14,454 bases of DNA from Candidatus Cloacimonadota bacterium (GTDB taxonomy: Bacteria; Cloacimonadota; Cloacimonadia; JGIOTU-2), in the NCBI GenBank assembly GCA_021160355.1, contig JAGHCS010000187.1:1-14454 (forward strand), written 5' to 3'. The translations under genes and the position numbers were made by a program. Numbering within the stretch: the stretch's first letter is position 1; every line of letters begins with the position of its first letter. This document shows positions 14,429 to 14,454 of this stretch, in pieces. The notes beneath the pieces are model-generated. The model worked only from the letters and a program-made list of their open reading frames with translations, had not been told where the DNA came from and made no database searches.

Positions 14429-14454
14429 GCAGAGAGCACAGAGGACATAGAGAA
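14429..14454. repeat. 9-bp-period array at the right edge
   Basis: The last 26 bases read GCAGAGAGC, ACAGAGGAC, ATAGAGAA, a 9-base period that is cut by the window edge. No coding sequence is evident between the terminator and this point. It resembles the CACAGAG-type low-complexity arrays that often flank small stand-alone genes such as GxxExxY proteins; that link is from memory and cannot be tested here. Confidence 0.5.

Overview
The window is AT-rich bacterial DNA with tight, mostly minus-strand operons and strong AGGAG-type ribosome binding sites. An outer-membrane patatin/beta-barrel protein marks a Gram-negative-type (diderm) cell. Short-form ThiC, a split glycine decarboxylase and a ferredoxin-linked reductase fit an anaerobe. 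I suspect a lineage of the FCB group, such as Cloacimonadota, but this is inference and nothing here fixes the taxon.

Layout. (1) 2-2311, plus: the 3' part of a patatin-like phospholipase with two POTRA domains and an outer-membrane barrel; its start lies beyond the left edge. It meets the next gene tail to tail with a 4-base overlap. (2) 3999-2308, minus: a membrane polyprenol/dolichol-kinase-like protein and a family 2 polyprenyl-phosphate glycosyltransferase. (3) 8228-4066, minus: a thiamin operon with promoter, TPP riboswitch with intrinsic terminator, then thiE, thiM, thiC and thiD. Between thiC and thiD sits a foreign-looking cassette: a frameshifted four-helix-bundle (23S rRNA intervening-sequence type) gene flanked by two inverted arrays of 8-bp repeats. 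(4) 12468-8237, minus: promoter, gcvPA, gcvPB, a 2[4Fe-4S] ferredoxin and a geranylgeranyl-reductase-family flavoprotein, packed as one operon. (5) 12837-14291, plus: a secreted protein made of two tandem solute-binding domains, followed by a strong terminator. The window ends in a short 9-bp repeat array.

How the genes fit together. ThiC makes HMP-P, ThiD phosphorylates it to HMP-PP, ThiM phosphorylates salvaged thiazole alcohol, and ThiE joins the two to thiamin phosphate; TPP binding to the leader should shut the operon off. No thiazole synthesis genes and no thiL are present here. GcvPA/GcvPB form the glycine decarboxylase (P-protein), but T- and H-proteins are absent. The ferredoxin probably supplies electrons to the reductase, which would saturate polyprenyl chains. 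The nearby polyprenol-kinase-like protein and lipid-linked-sugar transferase also point to isoprenoid lipids.

The most unusual feature is the repeat-flanked cassette. Its left array now encodes the first ~23 residues of ThiD, and its right array contains the ThiC stop codon. A cargo-free pair of inverted 9-bp arrays (3264-3321) and a 9-bp array at the right edge (14429-14454) may belong to the same class of element.
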